64,000 bases of DNA, from positions 11,162,432 through 11,226,431 of the forward strand of contig OX359284.1 in assembly GCA_947179155.2 (NCBI GenBank), written 5' to 3'. The notes under the pieces are model-generated. The model had not been told where the DNA came from, did not search any database, and saw only the letters and a program-made list of their open reading frames with translations. How positions within the stretch are numbered: the stretch's first letter is position 1; the number at the start of each line of letters is the position of its first letter. This stretch comes from Hedera helix (lineage: Eukaryota; Streptophyta; Magnoliopsida; Apiales; Araliaceae). This document shows, one piece after another, positions 36,605-47,923 of the stretch. The position numbers and the translations under genes are program-made.

Positions 36605-36688
<84 letters not shown>

Positions 36689-38140
36689 TTAATTGCCAAA
36701 CACAACCAAACCATCTTTCCTTATCATTTTCTTCCTTCTTCCGCCATCACCAACTGCCATTTGAGTCCACCACCACTAGCAGGAGAAAGAAATTATTTTT
36801 CAGCCATCCGGGTGCATACAAAGCTTCAAAGGAAGGTATAAAACCATTTTTATTGATTTATTTGAGTATTTGTGGAGATAAAATAATTATATGAATTTTT
36901 TTTATAAATAATTATATAAGTGTTCTATATAAATTTTTATGTGTATTGATGGATTACATGATGTTTAGTATGGTTATATAGTAGAAATAATGTCAAAAAT
37001 TGTGGGAATTATTGTTGGGGTGGCTACTGTTAACGCAGGAAGAAAAAAAAAATTATGGCCGCCTGCGCATTACGCGGTGGTCATTTTTTTTCCGGAACAG
37101 GCATATAAACGACGTTGTTTTGGAGACGTAAGGCGGGGCCACGCCATGCGCGAAGGCCAGTTTTCTGGTGCAGGGCCAAACGGCGTCGTTTGAAGCAAGG
37201 GAAGGCTGGGTCCGCGTCATGCGCGGTCGACCGATTTTCTGCAAAATTACCAATTTGCCCCCGGTTCCAATTTTCAGAATATTTACTGAAATGCCATTGG
37301 AATTTAATTTAATTAAAATAAATGTTTAAAAAATTTGATAAAAATTATATAAAATCAAAAATATATATATAAATGTTTTATAAATTAAATTTAACAATTT
37401 TTTAATTTTGAGGAATAATTCCAATTAATTATTAAATATTTAATAATGAGAATTAAAAGAACATAATTAGAATTAATAACCAAATTAGGTTATAATTAAT
37501 TATAAATACCCATATAGAGCCGATGGGTAGAATAATTAGGTTGTGAGTGATATTAATTATATAAATTAATATCGTGGGTTACTAAATTATTATTATTTGA
37601 TTATGTTATTATTATAGGTTGTCCAAGAAATAATAGTTAGCCGTTAAATTAATAATCAAACATCGAGACAAGTTCCTAAACCCTAACTTTGAACTAGTAA
37701 TCATATTTTAGATATTAAAATCTTTATTGAGCTCTATGTCCCTAGTTTTATCATTATTCCACTTCCTTGAATGTTGAATTCAATTGATGTTGTGAATTGT
37801 TCAATGAAAAATTAAAAATCTCTGTTGTTACTCACATTCATTCTTAAATGTCATCCAAAACGAATCATAATTGTTGATTAGTGAGTTGATGGTTGTAAGT
37901 CTATGCCATTTGTCCGGCTAGACTTTTGATACAATTGAATTTCAAATTACTCTATATTGTTAAGTGCTGAGCCAAACCAAATTGTTTTGGTGCGGACTCC
38001 TAGAAACTGAGATGAACAATCCTATTCCAGGGATATAGCTTGTCGGATGCTTTAAATTCCGATCCCCCGCGATATGCGGTAATATGATGTGCACAGTCAT
38101 AGGTACGAGAGGCTGATCACCTTGAGTACGGGTTTAAGGT
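35548..38140 (+). mobile_element. Inverted, truncated D-family LTR (element E) inside the D 5' LTR
   Basis: It begins with the clean LTR terminus TGTAATATCCAGG at 35548, after the would-be target GGAAT (35543-35547). It runs in reverse to the D LTR until about 38140, where it switches abruptly to direct orientation. The last ~580 bp of E are lost, so no second target copy is seen. It carries a GC module (37040-37240), the 37899-37923 hairpin and an expanded AAT run. Confidence 0.75.
36606..36691. repeat. (AAT)n microsatellite expanded within element E
   Basis: About 28 perfect AAT units. The same place in the 17202 solo LTR has only about six ATT units (19268-19288), and the 24110 copy fewer, so the array expanded in E. 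The poly-Asn and poly-Ile open frames here are artefacts. Confidence 0.93.
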
Positions 38141-38713
38141 TTTATATTTTGCATAAACATACATTATTTTATTAAAATAAAAATTATCCATATTTATTTA
38201 TTATTCTTTTTCACTATTTCATATATTTTATATAAACTATACTATATAATTTTGAATAATTTATATAATTATTAACCTTTCCTTTAATAAATTTGTTTTC
38301 TTGTATAAATTATATATTTACTCTCATATAATTTATATAATCAAAAATTCCTTTTATATTTAATTATGTTTCCTTATATAAAATATATAATTTATTACTA
38401 TATATTTTATATAATTAATACCCTTCTCAATAATTCCCACAAATTCACCATAATTATTAATTAATCTATAATCAATAATTTTGACCTTGTTAATTCTCTC
38501 ATTAACTTTTAATTTAATTTAGGATTAATTTCTAATATTAATCCCCCGTTTTATTGACACCATTCATTTAAAATTAATAATCGTGCAATATAATATATTT
38601 ATACATAATTAATTTACACAATTCACATTACCTACCAAGTTTAAATAATTAAAACACACATTTTATTTATTTAAACTTTTTACACGTCGTAATATCCTGG
38701 ATATTACATCAGA

Positions 38714-39252
38714 TATATATAAATGTCTGTTTTACCTTAGTAGCAGTTCATGTTCCTTAAGGACCACTCAGTAGTAAAGAGTCAATCCATTTTTATATTG
38801 AAAAATTGATTCTTGATTTTTTTCACAATTGTTGTCTATTGTTGAAAACTCTTATACTAATTTTCCTTTCATCATGATATATCATATGCTATTTGTTTAT
38901 AAACTTGCTGAGCCATTTAATTGCATATTCTTGCTATATCATGACTTATTTCAGTTAAGGCCGAATGTTCAAAACCAGACGAAGGCAAAGGAAAAGCCAA
39001 ATCTTAGATTAGCTTGATGCATGCTAAATTAATTACTTATATATAATTTCTTTTGTAAATCTTTTATATTTCCTTAAGATATGTAATGTCATGTTAAGGT
39101 TAATCGACTTTAGGAATTGTAGCCTTTTTATAAGGAACTTTTTATATTATTCCGTGAAGTTTAAATGCAATTTATGTATTTAATTATTAGTAAGTATTGT
39201 ACAGTGGAGAACCAAACCCGATGTTATGGAACCCGGATTTGGGGTCGTCACA
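38714..39252. other. LTR-like repeat C, right part
   Basis: Continuation of 22421-24109 after element D. It includes CTTGCTGAGCC (about 38904-38914) and ends GGATTTGGGGTCGTCACA at 39252, matching the end seen in LTR B (20424-20435). Confidence 0.55.
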
Positions 39253-40500
39253 ATATCCGTACTTGGTATTTGGCTTATGTTGTGTTTCTCTTCCTACACG
39301 TATTCAGGGGAATCAAGGACGGTTGTGAAAAGAATTCCTTTTTGTTTTGATACTCTTCTTAGAATTTGTTTGTACGTGACTTTCTTTTTCACTAGTCAAG
39401 AAAGAAGTGTTATAGTTGTAATTATAGAATCTAATATAAATATTTGATGTGTTCGTTTAAAAAGGGTCAGAAGGGACAAAATTTGAATATAAATATAAAA
39501 CTTGTTTCAAACATAAAACGTACTTATCGTTGTATTTTAAAAAATGTTTTTAAATGTATTTTTCAACATATTTTTAAACATATCTTTCAAAGTATTTTTT
39601 AAATGTATCATTAAATGTATTTTAACAGTATTTTTTAAATATATTATCAAACGTAATTTTAAACGTATCTTTAAATGTATTTTCAAATTTACCTTATCTT
39701 TCTAATCGTAAAAACATAAATTACTTTAATACAAAATTTAAAGTAACCATTAAGCAAACATTTATATTCTTTCCATAACAATTTAGATATAGTAAAATGA
39801 CATTTATGTCCCAAAATTACTATTGTTTAGCACACACGATGACACAAGAACACATGTTTACATTTAGAATTTTAAACAGTTTATTTAAGCAAAATATAGA
39901 GTTTAGGAAATGTGATGATTATGATTCATGAAAATTGGGGTGTTTAACATCTTCCTATTGTTTAAATAAATCCCAGAATTTACAAATTTCAACTGCGTAG
40001 GGTAAAATTTTAGAGTTATATTTGAAGATCATTTTTAACGTTCATTTTTAATCCGTCACTATGAAATTCATTTTTTGCAAATATCACTTTAAATATTGTG
40101 AAAAGACTCGAGCCGACAAATAAGGAATTGATATTTTTATAAATTAATTTGATATTTTTATAAAATTAAATAGGATTCATTTATGAAAATATCAAATTAA
40201 TTTATAGAAATATTAATTGTATATGAGAATTAATATTTTTATAAGTTAATTTGATATTTCTATAACATCACATATATTCTACTTGTGAAAATTTTTAAAT
40301 TAATTTATAAAAATATTATTTTTTGACAAATATTATATTAATATAATTTATTTTATTTATCTAAAAAAAGAAAAGAAAACTTATTGTTTATTGAGCTTTC
40401 TGAATATAAGGGCCTTGCCTTTTGTGCCTTCGTCGAAACTCGAAACTTATAAATCAAGTAGGCGTTTTCTTATCATCTCATCTGTATACCATATAATTAT
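39253..40500. other. Intergenic DNA upstream of the LNK3-like gene
   Basis: AT-rich, no gene seen. At about 39510-39690 there is a degenerate array of TTTTAAAYGTATTTTT-like units, roughly 17-20 bp each. At 40130-40320 GATATTTTTATAAATTAA-type segments recur in both orientations. This is where high-copy repeats give way to low-copy sequence. Confidence 0.5.
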
Positions 40501-40520
40501 AAGAAACCACGCGCTCGTGC

Positions 40521-40761
40521 CACGTGCAGCAAATGTACGTGACCTCTCTGCCACGTTTCACAAATCAAAATCTTATCTCTCCGGGAAAACATCCATCGTA
40601 CAGCAGCAGTAAAAGACTAAATTGCCCTTCACATAAAGCAGTCTTTAATGCTAGAAAAGGATGATTTCCGGATTAATGGATGCACAAGTAGCTCTGGATC
40701 CCACACTTGCTCGACACGTGGCAGAACATAAACAAATAAATTGAGCCAATCCTGCCACGTG
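40521..40761 (+). promoter_or_regulatory. Three G-boxes in the LNK3-like promoter
   Basis: Perfect CACGTG cores at 40521-40526, 40715-40720 and 40756-40761, the last as GCCACGTGG. A CCAAT lies at 40746-40750 and another after the third G-box. G-boxes bind bHLH (PIF) and bZIP (HY5-type) factors, consistent with a light- and clock-controlled gene. Confidence 0.75.
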
Positions 40762-40844
40762 GACCAATGAGATGTTTGTTTTAGATGGAGGATTGTCAGC
40801 CACTAATCGGGTCTTCATTTCTCAGCCACAAACTACAAAGCAAG

Positions 40845-40850
40845 TATAAA
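40845..40850 (+). promoter_or_regulatory. TATA box of the LNK3-like gene
   Basis: TATAAA in AAGTATAAAGCG, 84 bp downstream of the last G-box and followed by a CT-rich leader. Transcription likely starts near 40870-40880. Confidence 0.65.
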
Positions 40851-41048
40851 GCGCTCTCTGTCTCTCCTCATTTGAAGTAGTCTCTTTACAAATACTACAG
40901 CCGCCTCTCTCTTTTCAAGCTGAAATTGAATCTGCAGATATAAGGGGATCTAGATTGCAGAAGATCAGTCCCTTTTTTCATCTGGATCGAGTTCTTTTAC
41001 TGAATTTGAAAGTGGGTTTTCTTCAATTTTCAGATTTTGCCATCTCAG

Positions 41049-41697
41049 GTGTGTTTTCTATCAATTTATCAGCTACATGAATGTTATATACCATGAATAG
41101 ATATTAAATATGCATCTAAGTCTTAATTTCAGCATCTTTGCTGTATTTCTTTGCTAGATCTTGAGTTTATCTTGTGAATAAAATAAGTTTGAAGAGATTT
41201 ACTTCATTTTCCCATCATATTTGTTGTTACGTTTTGTGTTTTTGTACCTTCGCAGTTCCTTTTATTATTTGGGGTATTATTTGTAGTTCTGATGTTGGAG
41301 ATATTTTCAATATTTGGCTATGAAAATTATTAAATTTGTCTAAAACGGGTTTGGCTTTTTCTCATTGAAATTCTTGTCTCTACGGTTAATAATACTTTTT
41401 AACTATGGAAATATGTTTCTTTGGGATTTATTTATAACGAAAATCTCATCTTGATTATCTTTGGTAGTTAGTTTAATTGGTTCTTCGAAGTTCAGATTTT
41501 ACACCAAAAATTAGAAAAGGGATTATTTTTTTCAAATTTGTGGGAGTTCTCCATGTTCGTAGCATTGAAGATTGAATATATGGATTTGAATTTACTGTAA
41601 AACGCATACGTGCTTGTGTGTATTGCTTATTTGGTAGAGGCATATTTTTCAGTTGCTTATTGTGGTAATCTGACTCAAGTTTTGTGCTTTTCCGTAG
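41049..41697 (+). other. 5'-UTR intron of the LNK3-like gene, with an evening element
   Basis: Donor CTCAG|GTGTGT at 41049 and acceptor TTTTCCGTAG at 41697. The inferred leader exons (about 40875-41048 and 41698-41724) contain no ATG, so 41725 is the first AUG in the spliced mRNA. At 41299-41307 AGATATTTT is the reverse complement of the evening element AAAATATCT, bound by CCA1/LHY/RVE Myb factors. Confidence 0.7.
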
Positions 41698-41724
41698 ATC
41701 CAGGTAATTTTTCGGTTATATCTC

Positions 41725-44700
41725 ATGGAGTGGTATTTTGGAAGTGATGCGGATGATCTTGTTGTCCCTAAGGATCGAGAACCATTAGACAGGCTTCCAT
41801 CACCAAATAGTTGGTTAAATTGGGGAATATCTGAGTTCCCAAAGAAAGACTTTGATGGGAGAAGCTTTTGTGAGGAAATTGACGTCAACATATCCGGTCA
41901 TGAAATGGAGTGTTCGAGTAACTCAAGCATGAACTATGGTTTACACAATAGCTTACATCAATGGGCAACACTTACATGTCGGCAGCCAGATTATCAGATC
42001 TGTGACATAGCCAGAATGGATCAGATGGATGACATTTACTTGTACAAGCGTAACTTCTGGGATTAAGATACTTGATTTAATGCATGTAGGATGCCATATA
42101 GTTTATGAAATGTTTTATCAGCTTGTTTTTCAGTTGAGATAATATTTGGACGCTCCTTTATGATGGAATGCTCCATTGTGTTTTATAGATCACTTTGTAA
42201 ACGTTTTAAATATCCTTTATTGGTGCTTGTGTAAGCAAAGCATTTGTAATGACAAATTGTTTTAAAAAACTTGCATGTTTCTGTCACCAATCCCATCTAT
42301 CTTAAATAACATTTTTCATGTTTCTGTCACCAATCCTATCTTAAATAACCTTATGTTTTCGTGTGGTTGTGTGGTTTTAAGTGACGCCTATAACATAATG
42401 GCAGTCATTCAATTTCTGTCCAAGCATGCCTTCAATTTTGAGTAGTTTAGCTTTTACAATCAATATTGATTGCACATATTCCCCCCTGTAGTTCACCTGT
42501 TGTGCATGGCCTCCCTTTTGTCTCAAAATAAGTCATACACCCCCATGGGTGCTGGAGGGTGGGGGTTATGTGATTATTTTGGACCACCAACAAGGGTTTA
42601 TGTGCTTATTTTGGAACTACATGGGGGTTATGTGCTATATTCCCATTCAATTATTGTGGTAGCATCTTGTTCTTCCGGTCCAAAATTCTCTGTTCTTCCA
42701 CTTGTGCAGGAATTCATTACTTGATGAAGATGTAGCTACTGATAATCTTTATGGATCGGCTAGCTTTTCTCCTCCATCCCAATATAGTATGATGTCAGCT
42801 GATAATCTTACAACAGAGAAGATCCTAGAATCAGAGCTTACTCCAAGCCACACATATGGTCTGGGAGGCTCAAAATATACCAAGACACATGGCTTTTCTT
42901 CACCAGCTGATTGGGATCGAGAGTTTGTTACTTCTCGTCCATATGTAAAGGTGAGAATTTCCAGTTGTTTTTGTTTAGCAACTATGTTTTAATATTTAGC
43001 ACCAGTGGAGTCGAACCTGAAATGGACCTAATAGGTGAACCGTTTTGAACCATCAGATTGTCTGTGTTTCGGGTTTTGGAGTCACTGTCTTAAGACAAAA
43101 CCAGGTGTGCTTCACTTGAGTTGCATTAATTCATTTTGGTGTATATAGTCTTAAATTTACGTTTCCCGGTTATGTGATTGAATGTTATTTGATGGATAAT
43201 AGATAGAGTTGAGCAATTTGGTTCTTGAACCAATAAATGGTTGTGACAAAATGAACTATATTTAGGGTCTCAAACAATATCTTTTTGATTAGTTTCACAT
43301 TCTTATTGTTCTTTAACAACATTAATAGCTTTGTTCTAATATGGTCTGTGATTTGTGAGAGTTAACTTGTGGAATAAAGAAAGACTTTTAAAGGAGGTGA
43401 CTAGTCGTTATGAATAGGGAAATAATATATCTTGCTACTGTGTGTCCAGCTTTTTTGTTACCAGTTACGTGAAAAATGATTGATTATAACACTTTTAATC
43501 AGATATATATAATATGGTGGACCAACCTTATAATCTTATCCAATCCCATACATTGATGTACATCGCAATTGTATTTCGGCACAAAACTTTTGTAATACAT
43601 AGCAAGACTTCTATAAATATGGGAGAACTAAGATGTAGAGTGTAATTCTTGGGAACCTAATTTATACTCGAGTGACATCACTAGCTGTAAAATTGTTACA
43701 TAAGCCTCTTAAACCTCAATATTACAAATGATCAATCCAAACAAAACATATTGCCTAAGACCATCCTTCACTCTTAGTAAGTCGACAAATATTTAATTCC
43801 CACATTTTGAACGCAAACAAGAGGACAAGCCTGTGTTTATTAAGGAAATAGTAAGAAGTTGAAATGGCTTGAGCCTAGTGTCTGCAGGGAGGAAAATAAA
43901 AGGTCCAGGGCCTTTAGGTAATATCACAAAGTATCTGAACTTCATTGTTAGTTAAAGGTTTCTAGAATTAGTAGTCACATGGTTTGAATGGTAGTTTGGT
44001 GGTGGACAGTAGCTAGAGTAAGTTAATAGTGCATTTTAGCATAGAGCTTAGCATTGTAATTATTAATTAGAGAGGAGCGTGTATTTACCGAGATCAAGAA
44101 AAAATATGAACTGAAAGACTAACTTTTTCAATATTTAGTCTTGCTCTCTGTCTTTCTTCTCTTTATTCTTCCTTTCTCAACTCTCCCTCTCTTTTATTGA
44201 TTCCTTGTTTTTATCCTGCGTTAAGACACTTCTTTCTTACTTGTTTAAGCTTAACACTTTGCTCATCTGCTGTTTCAAAAAAATTCAGCATTGTTTGTCA
44301 CCATATTTTTAAACTCATATGTTGGTTAATATCATGTTGTGTGATTCGATTTGTCAAGCTAACCTAGGTTTATAAGCTTGGCAAATCTCAAACTTTATCC
44401 TTAGAGTAATCCCAAAGCCATCATAGAATTGCATTACATTACCTTTATCTGAACTGTTAAATGGAACCTATCCTTGTATCAATATTTTTTGCATTTTCTT
44501 GCAATTGGAGATACAAATAGGTCTATAATTATCATTGAGAGGTGTCATTGCTTTTGCATTTATAGTGTCTTGTATCTCCCATTCATGCCATAGACCATCA
44601 TTTTTCTAATAGCTTTGTGCAGCTGTTGTTTGTCGATCATTATTTTCTTGAATGTTTTTGATATCCCTAGGACTGTTATCTCTCATAAGAACATACTCAA

Positions 44701-44815
44701 TTTTAGACGTATGTTTTGTTGTTTCATTTGTATAATATATGCCCTCCATGTTTACTGTCACAAGTAGTTGTCTTACTTATCTTATACAACGAAGAGATTG
44801 GGCTTATTAAGTTAC

Positions 44816-44846
<31 letters not shown>

Positions 44847-46363
44847 GTTATTATGGAAAAATACCATTACAGAAATAAATTAACTTCTATTTTTCTGCTA
44901 TCTCTGTGGGAAAGAAATTGAAGTTGTAAAGTGTAAAATATAAACAGGAAGGTTAATAGCCATAAAAAGTATATCTGCTATGGACGATTTTTTTTTCCTG
45001 TTGCTTCTGTCTCAGCATTTGTATGAGGTCCTGTTTGTTTTTTTAAGATCCCTTTGGCATGTGTATTGTATATATTTAGAATTTATTCTATGTTTCTCCA
45101 TGTTTCAGCTATTGGTGTTTTCTCTAATGCATCTTCTTGGAATTTTTTTCCTTTTCTACTTTTCACATTTAATAAGAGTATACATGTAAATGGTCTATAG
45201 ATTTATCAGGTTACTAATCATGGTAATTTTTAATAAAGGCACCGGTGTTAAAGGATTCTGTCCCATCTGAGCATGATAATGAGAGAGGATATGTGCTTGA
45301 GGAGACTTCCCCAGAAGAATCAGCCTTGCAGGAGCTTGAAAGGGTGACAACAAAGGTAATTTAAGATGGGAACAAAAGCATTAGAATTGGGTTAGTGTGA
45401 CGTAACTAAACATACTTATATGAAATATTGTCAATATTGTTACTATCAGTTGACTGCAAGGACCAGAAATTGCTTTAGAGATTCGTTGTATCGTCTTGCG
45501 GAGAACTCCAAGAAACAAAAGGTGAACTCCAAGAATCTAGTGAAGAGTGTTCATGACAACACATTGAGGTATATAATTATGTATTTATAGCATGTTTTAG
45601 TTTGATAGATTCTGTTCTACTATTGTAAATTCCAGACATCGAGTTGAAGCCTGAAGGGTCCTAATAAAGAAAAGGGAAGCAAGGTTCTTTTTCCTTGGAT
45701 TGACCTGGCTTCATTTATATCTAGTTATTGTGAAATTTGTGTTACATATATTATCCACATGATTGATGCCTTAAGAGCTTGATAAATTTCTAACGGGTAG
45801 CATTTAGGTACAAGTGTAGGCCATTCCATTTTATTTTTAACCAGTTGATGTCATTTTATACATTTTATAAGCTTTTGTGGCATTAACTATTATTAGCTCT
45901 ATGACAGTTTTTTGCTCATCTATTCCTTTTGCTTTTTTTTTGTGGCATTTATATGCATATCTGTGTTGTGTTGTGCATCAGTTTAGTGTTGGTGTCGTCC
46001 CTATTATGGTGTTGGTAGTTGCTCAGAAATCTTGTTTTCATAATCAGGTTCGGAGAGACAGAGACCAGAGAATCAAAGACAAATGCCATTGACAGAGCTA
46101 TAGCCAGTCTTATGTTCACCAAGATGGACTTCTGTGCAGAAGAGTCCCCCGGAGCAGCAACATTAGATTTCCAGAGTGAAGTAAATGAAACAACAGAGCA
46201 GCAATTACAGTACAGCATGCACAAGCCGTGTTACTCTCGTTTTACTGTGTTAGCAGGTGATGCAGAAGTACCAATCATCGGTGAAGAGAAATTACTTCCA
46301 CAAGCAACAAATCTGCATAGAGACTTCTCTGGCGGTGCACTGAAAATCTTATCACGACATTAG
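41725..46363 (+). CDS. LNK3: LNK3/LNK4-like protein (night light-inducible and clock-regulated family)
   Basis: Five coding exons: 41725-42041, 42710-42950, 45239-45355, 45450-45568 and 46048-46363. All introns are GT-AG, total 1110 nt, 369 aa plus TAG. Phases fit exactly: TT|G joins exons 1-2 as Leu106 and AG|G joins exons 4-5 as Arg265. The N-terminus MEWYFGSDADDLVVPKDRE with RLPSPNSWLNWG (to ~35) and DIARMDQMDDIYL followed by NSLLDED (~94-112) are hallmarks of the LNK3/LNK4 branch. The C-terminal block ALQELERVTTKLTARTRNC with FRDSLYRLAENS (~215-245) and TNAIDRAIASLMF (~276-288) is shared across LNK proteins. Family members are nuclear co-regulators that bind RVE8/RVE4 Myb factors and adjust clock and light output. 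LNK3 versus LNK4 cannot be settled. No disabling change is seen. It is the only intact host gene found here. Confidence 0.87.
42472..42635. mobile_element. Small inverted-repeat element in LNK3-like intron 2
   Basis: 164 bp with related ends: GCACATATTCCCCCCTGTAG on the left, and on the right ACTACATGGGGGTTATGTGC, which reads in reverse as GCACATAACCCCCATGTAGT. Inside, GGTTTATGTGCTTATTTTGG-like text is repeated (about 42563 and 42597). MITE-like; no clear target duplication. The frame at 42470-42724 crosses it and is not a gene. Confidence 0.55.
44817..44847. repeat. (TTA)n microsatellite in LNK3-like intron 3
   Basis: About ten TTA units in the large 2.3-kb intron. The intron holds no other recognisable gene. 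Confidence 0.9.
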
Positions 46364-47029
46364 ACTAGATGTTTGTATTGGGTATGTGGTAGAACGTGTA
46401 TATGTTCTCAACGCTCTTTGAGACCAAAACAAATTGGAGGTAGCCCTTCAAACTAATGTAACAGTATTGTACGCCAAGGGATGTATATATATTCTTGGCA
46501 CATGTAATGATAACCATATGCAGAGTTCAGGTAATAGCGGACTGTTTTGACTAGTGTTTGAGTTTTGAGATGAACTTACCGTATATCTTCGAGTTTCCTT
46601 TCTTTTGGTGATGTGTACAGAATCTTGGTACTGAATAGGATTTGGATTTGTATTTGTATTTGATTGCTCACTATGTAGATTATCTGATTGTGGAAGATTT
46701 TTATGTTGCCTTCTCTAGTTTATTTGGGGTTGAAAATTGTGGTGTTCCCTAAACAAAATGTGGTGTTCCTTTAAAGTCTCTGCTGAGGCTTGTTTACCTC
46801 GAGGTAGTATGTATGGATAACAATTTGACCTGTCCTATGTGGGATCAGCATGGGAATCGTCAAATGGTTATATAACAAATTGTCGATCAGGATGGAATCA
46901 ACAAACGGCGCGTAGTAGGTATTTACATCGTTTGCGGTCCCTATCTGTGTCCCCAACCCGTATTGCGTTATATTGATAAATTAATGTCCAAGTCCTTTAT
47001 ATATCATAATTATGCTACATACCTTTTAT
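46364..47029 (+). other. 3' UTR and downstream flank of the LNK3-like gene
   Basis: The 3' UTR starts after the TAG at 46361-46363. No single poly(A) signal is convincing. No further gene is seen up to the TA tract at 47030. Confidence 0.5.
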
Positions 47030-47067
47030 ATATGTATATATATGTATATATATATATATATATATAC

Positions 47068-47195
47068 GGTCAGGCTCTTCAGCGAACCTTAAAAAGCGAA
47101 CTAAAGACGAACCATTGTCTTTGGTATCTATGGCGATAGTTCGATCCGTCGCCATAGCCTTTGGTTAGTTTTCTCCAGTTCGCTGGAGAGCCGGA

Positions 47196-47197
<2 letters not shown>
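47068..47197. mobile_element. 130-bp MITE-like element embedded in a (TA)n tract
   Basis: Terminal inverted repeats of 20 bp (47068-47087 and 47178-47197), GGTCAGGCTCTTCAGCGAAC against GGTCCGGCTCTCCAGCGAAC. An inner inverted repeat CTATGGCGA/TCGCCATAG lies at 47128-47136 and 47149-47157. It sits between TA runs at about 47030-47067 and 47198-47228. Insertion into TA dinucleotide arrays is the habit of Micron-type MITEs. No coding capacity. Confidence 0.75.
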
Positions 47198-47233
<36 letters not shown>

Positions 47234-47437
47234 ATTAAAATTACATACTTGATTTTATAAAAAAAAATTGTTAAACTTTTTTTTTCTATTTAAATTAGTA
47301 TAAATAATATATAAATTTGAAACAATTAAATATTTTTCAAATTTGTAAAGATTTTTTTTTTTAAAAACAACCTAACTTGACTTGTCCACAAAGGGCTCTA
47401 GTGAAGACACATCACCCTATCTAATATTGACAAAAAA

Positions 47438-47759
47438 GGGGAGAAGAGAAATGAATAAAACCAAAATGTTCTACTGAATGTCCGTGTCAAACTGGGAAGA
47501 GAATGACATGCAGAAGAGATTTGTAGTATATAACATAGGGAGAGTTAGGGGAGAAGAGAAACTGGTAAAACTAAAATCTTCTCCCAAATGTTTGTATCAA
47601 ATTAGAAAGAGATGTAGAAGAGATCTATAGTATAACCTAGGGGGAGTTAGGGGAGAAGAAAAATGGGTAAAATCAAAATGTTCTCCCAAATGTCAGTATC
47701 AAATTGGGAAGAGAAAAAGGTGCAGAAGAGATCTGTAGTATATAACCTAGGGGGAGTTA
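47438..47759 (+). repeat. Three-copy tandem repeat, 102-110 bp unit
   Basis: Units start at 47438, 47548 and 47650 with GGGGAGAAGARAAA, and a fourth start is cut at 47760. Shared text includes AAAATGTTCTCCCAAATGT, TCAAATTGGGAAGAGA, GCAGAAGAGAT and ATAACCTAGGGGGAGTTAG. Function unknown. Confidence 0.85.
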
Positions 47760-47923
47760 GGGGAATAAACTTGCAATATGTTTGTGGTTTGATATGTATA
47801 AAATTTAAACTATATGAATAAAATTATTTGTTCATGTCTAATACATCTTTCACTGTAATATATTTAAGTATGTGTTAAGTACTTGTTACTTGTTTTTGTT
47901 CATGTATGATTGTTTTGAGTTTG

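Larger units (their letters stand above)
24110..38708 (-). mobile_element. Element D: degenerate Ty3/gypsy chromovirus (Tekay/Del-like)
   Basis: The plus-strand ends are TGTGACGCCCCC (24110) and GATATTACA (38708), flanked by TCAGA at 24105-24109 and 38709-38713. Reading the minus strand: 5' LTR (34665-38708, rearranged), PBS, predicted intron, pre-gag, gag, protease, RT, RNase H, integrase, chromodomain, PPT and 3' LTR (24110-27294). The chromodomain and LTRs over 3 kb point to the Tekay/Del lineage. Many stops, a frame change between gag and pol, a mutated protease active site and two later insertions (29053-30559, 35548-38140) make it inactive. Confidence 0.92.
34665..38708 (-). repeat. 5' LTR of element D, rearranged
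   Basis: A plus-strand mosaic. 34665-35547 is colinear with the first ~970 bp of the D LTR. 35548-38140 is an LTR of the same family in the opposite orientation. 38141-38708 is colinear with the last ~565 bp of the D LTR. About 1.65 kb of the original LTR is missing. The end at 38708 and the TSD show it is still the D terminus. Confidence 0.8.

Noticed and set aside
36532..36894. Poly-Ile and poly-Asn open frames on both strands
   Set aside because: Product of the expanded (AAT)n run in element E.
22428..39252. Target duplication for repeat C
   Set aside because: No matching 5-bp pair was found around 22420-22440 and 39253-39257, so C is not claimed as a complete solo LTR.
42470..42724. 84-aa frame in the LNK3-like intron 2
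   Set aside because: Runs through the inverted-repeat element and into the next exon in the wrong phase; the spliced model is exact without it.
45949..46224. Minus-strand 91-aa frame opposite the last LNK3-like exon
   Set aside because: Antisense shadow of a real exon.
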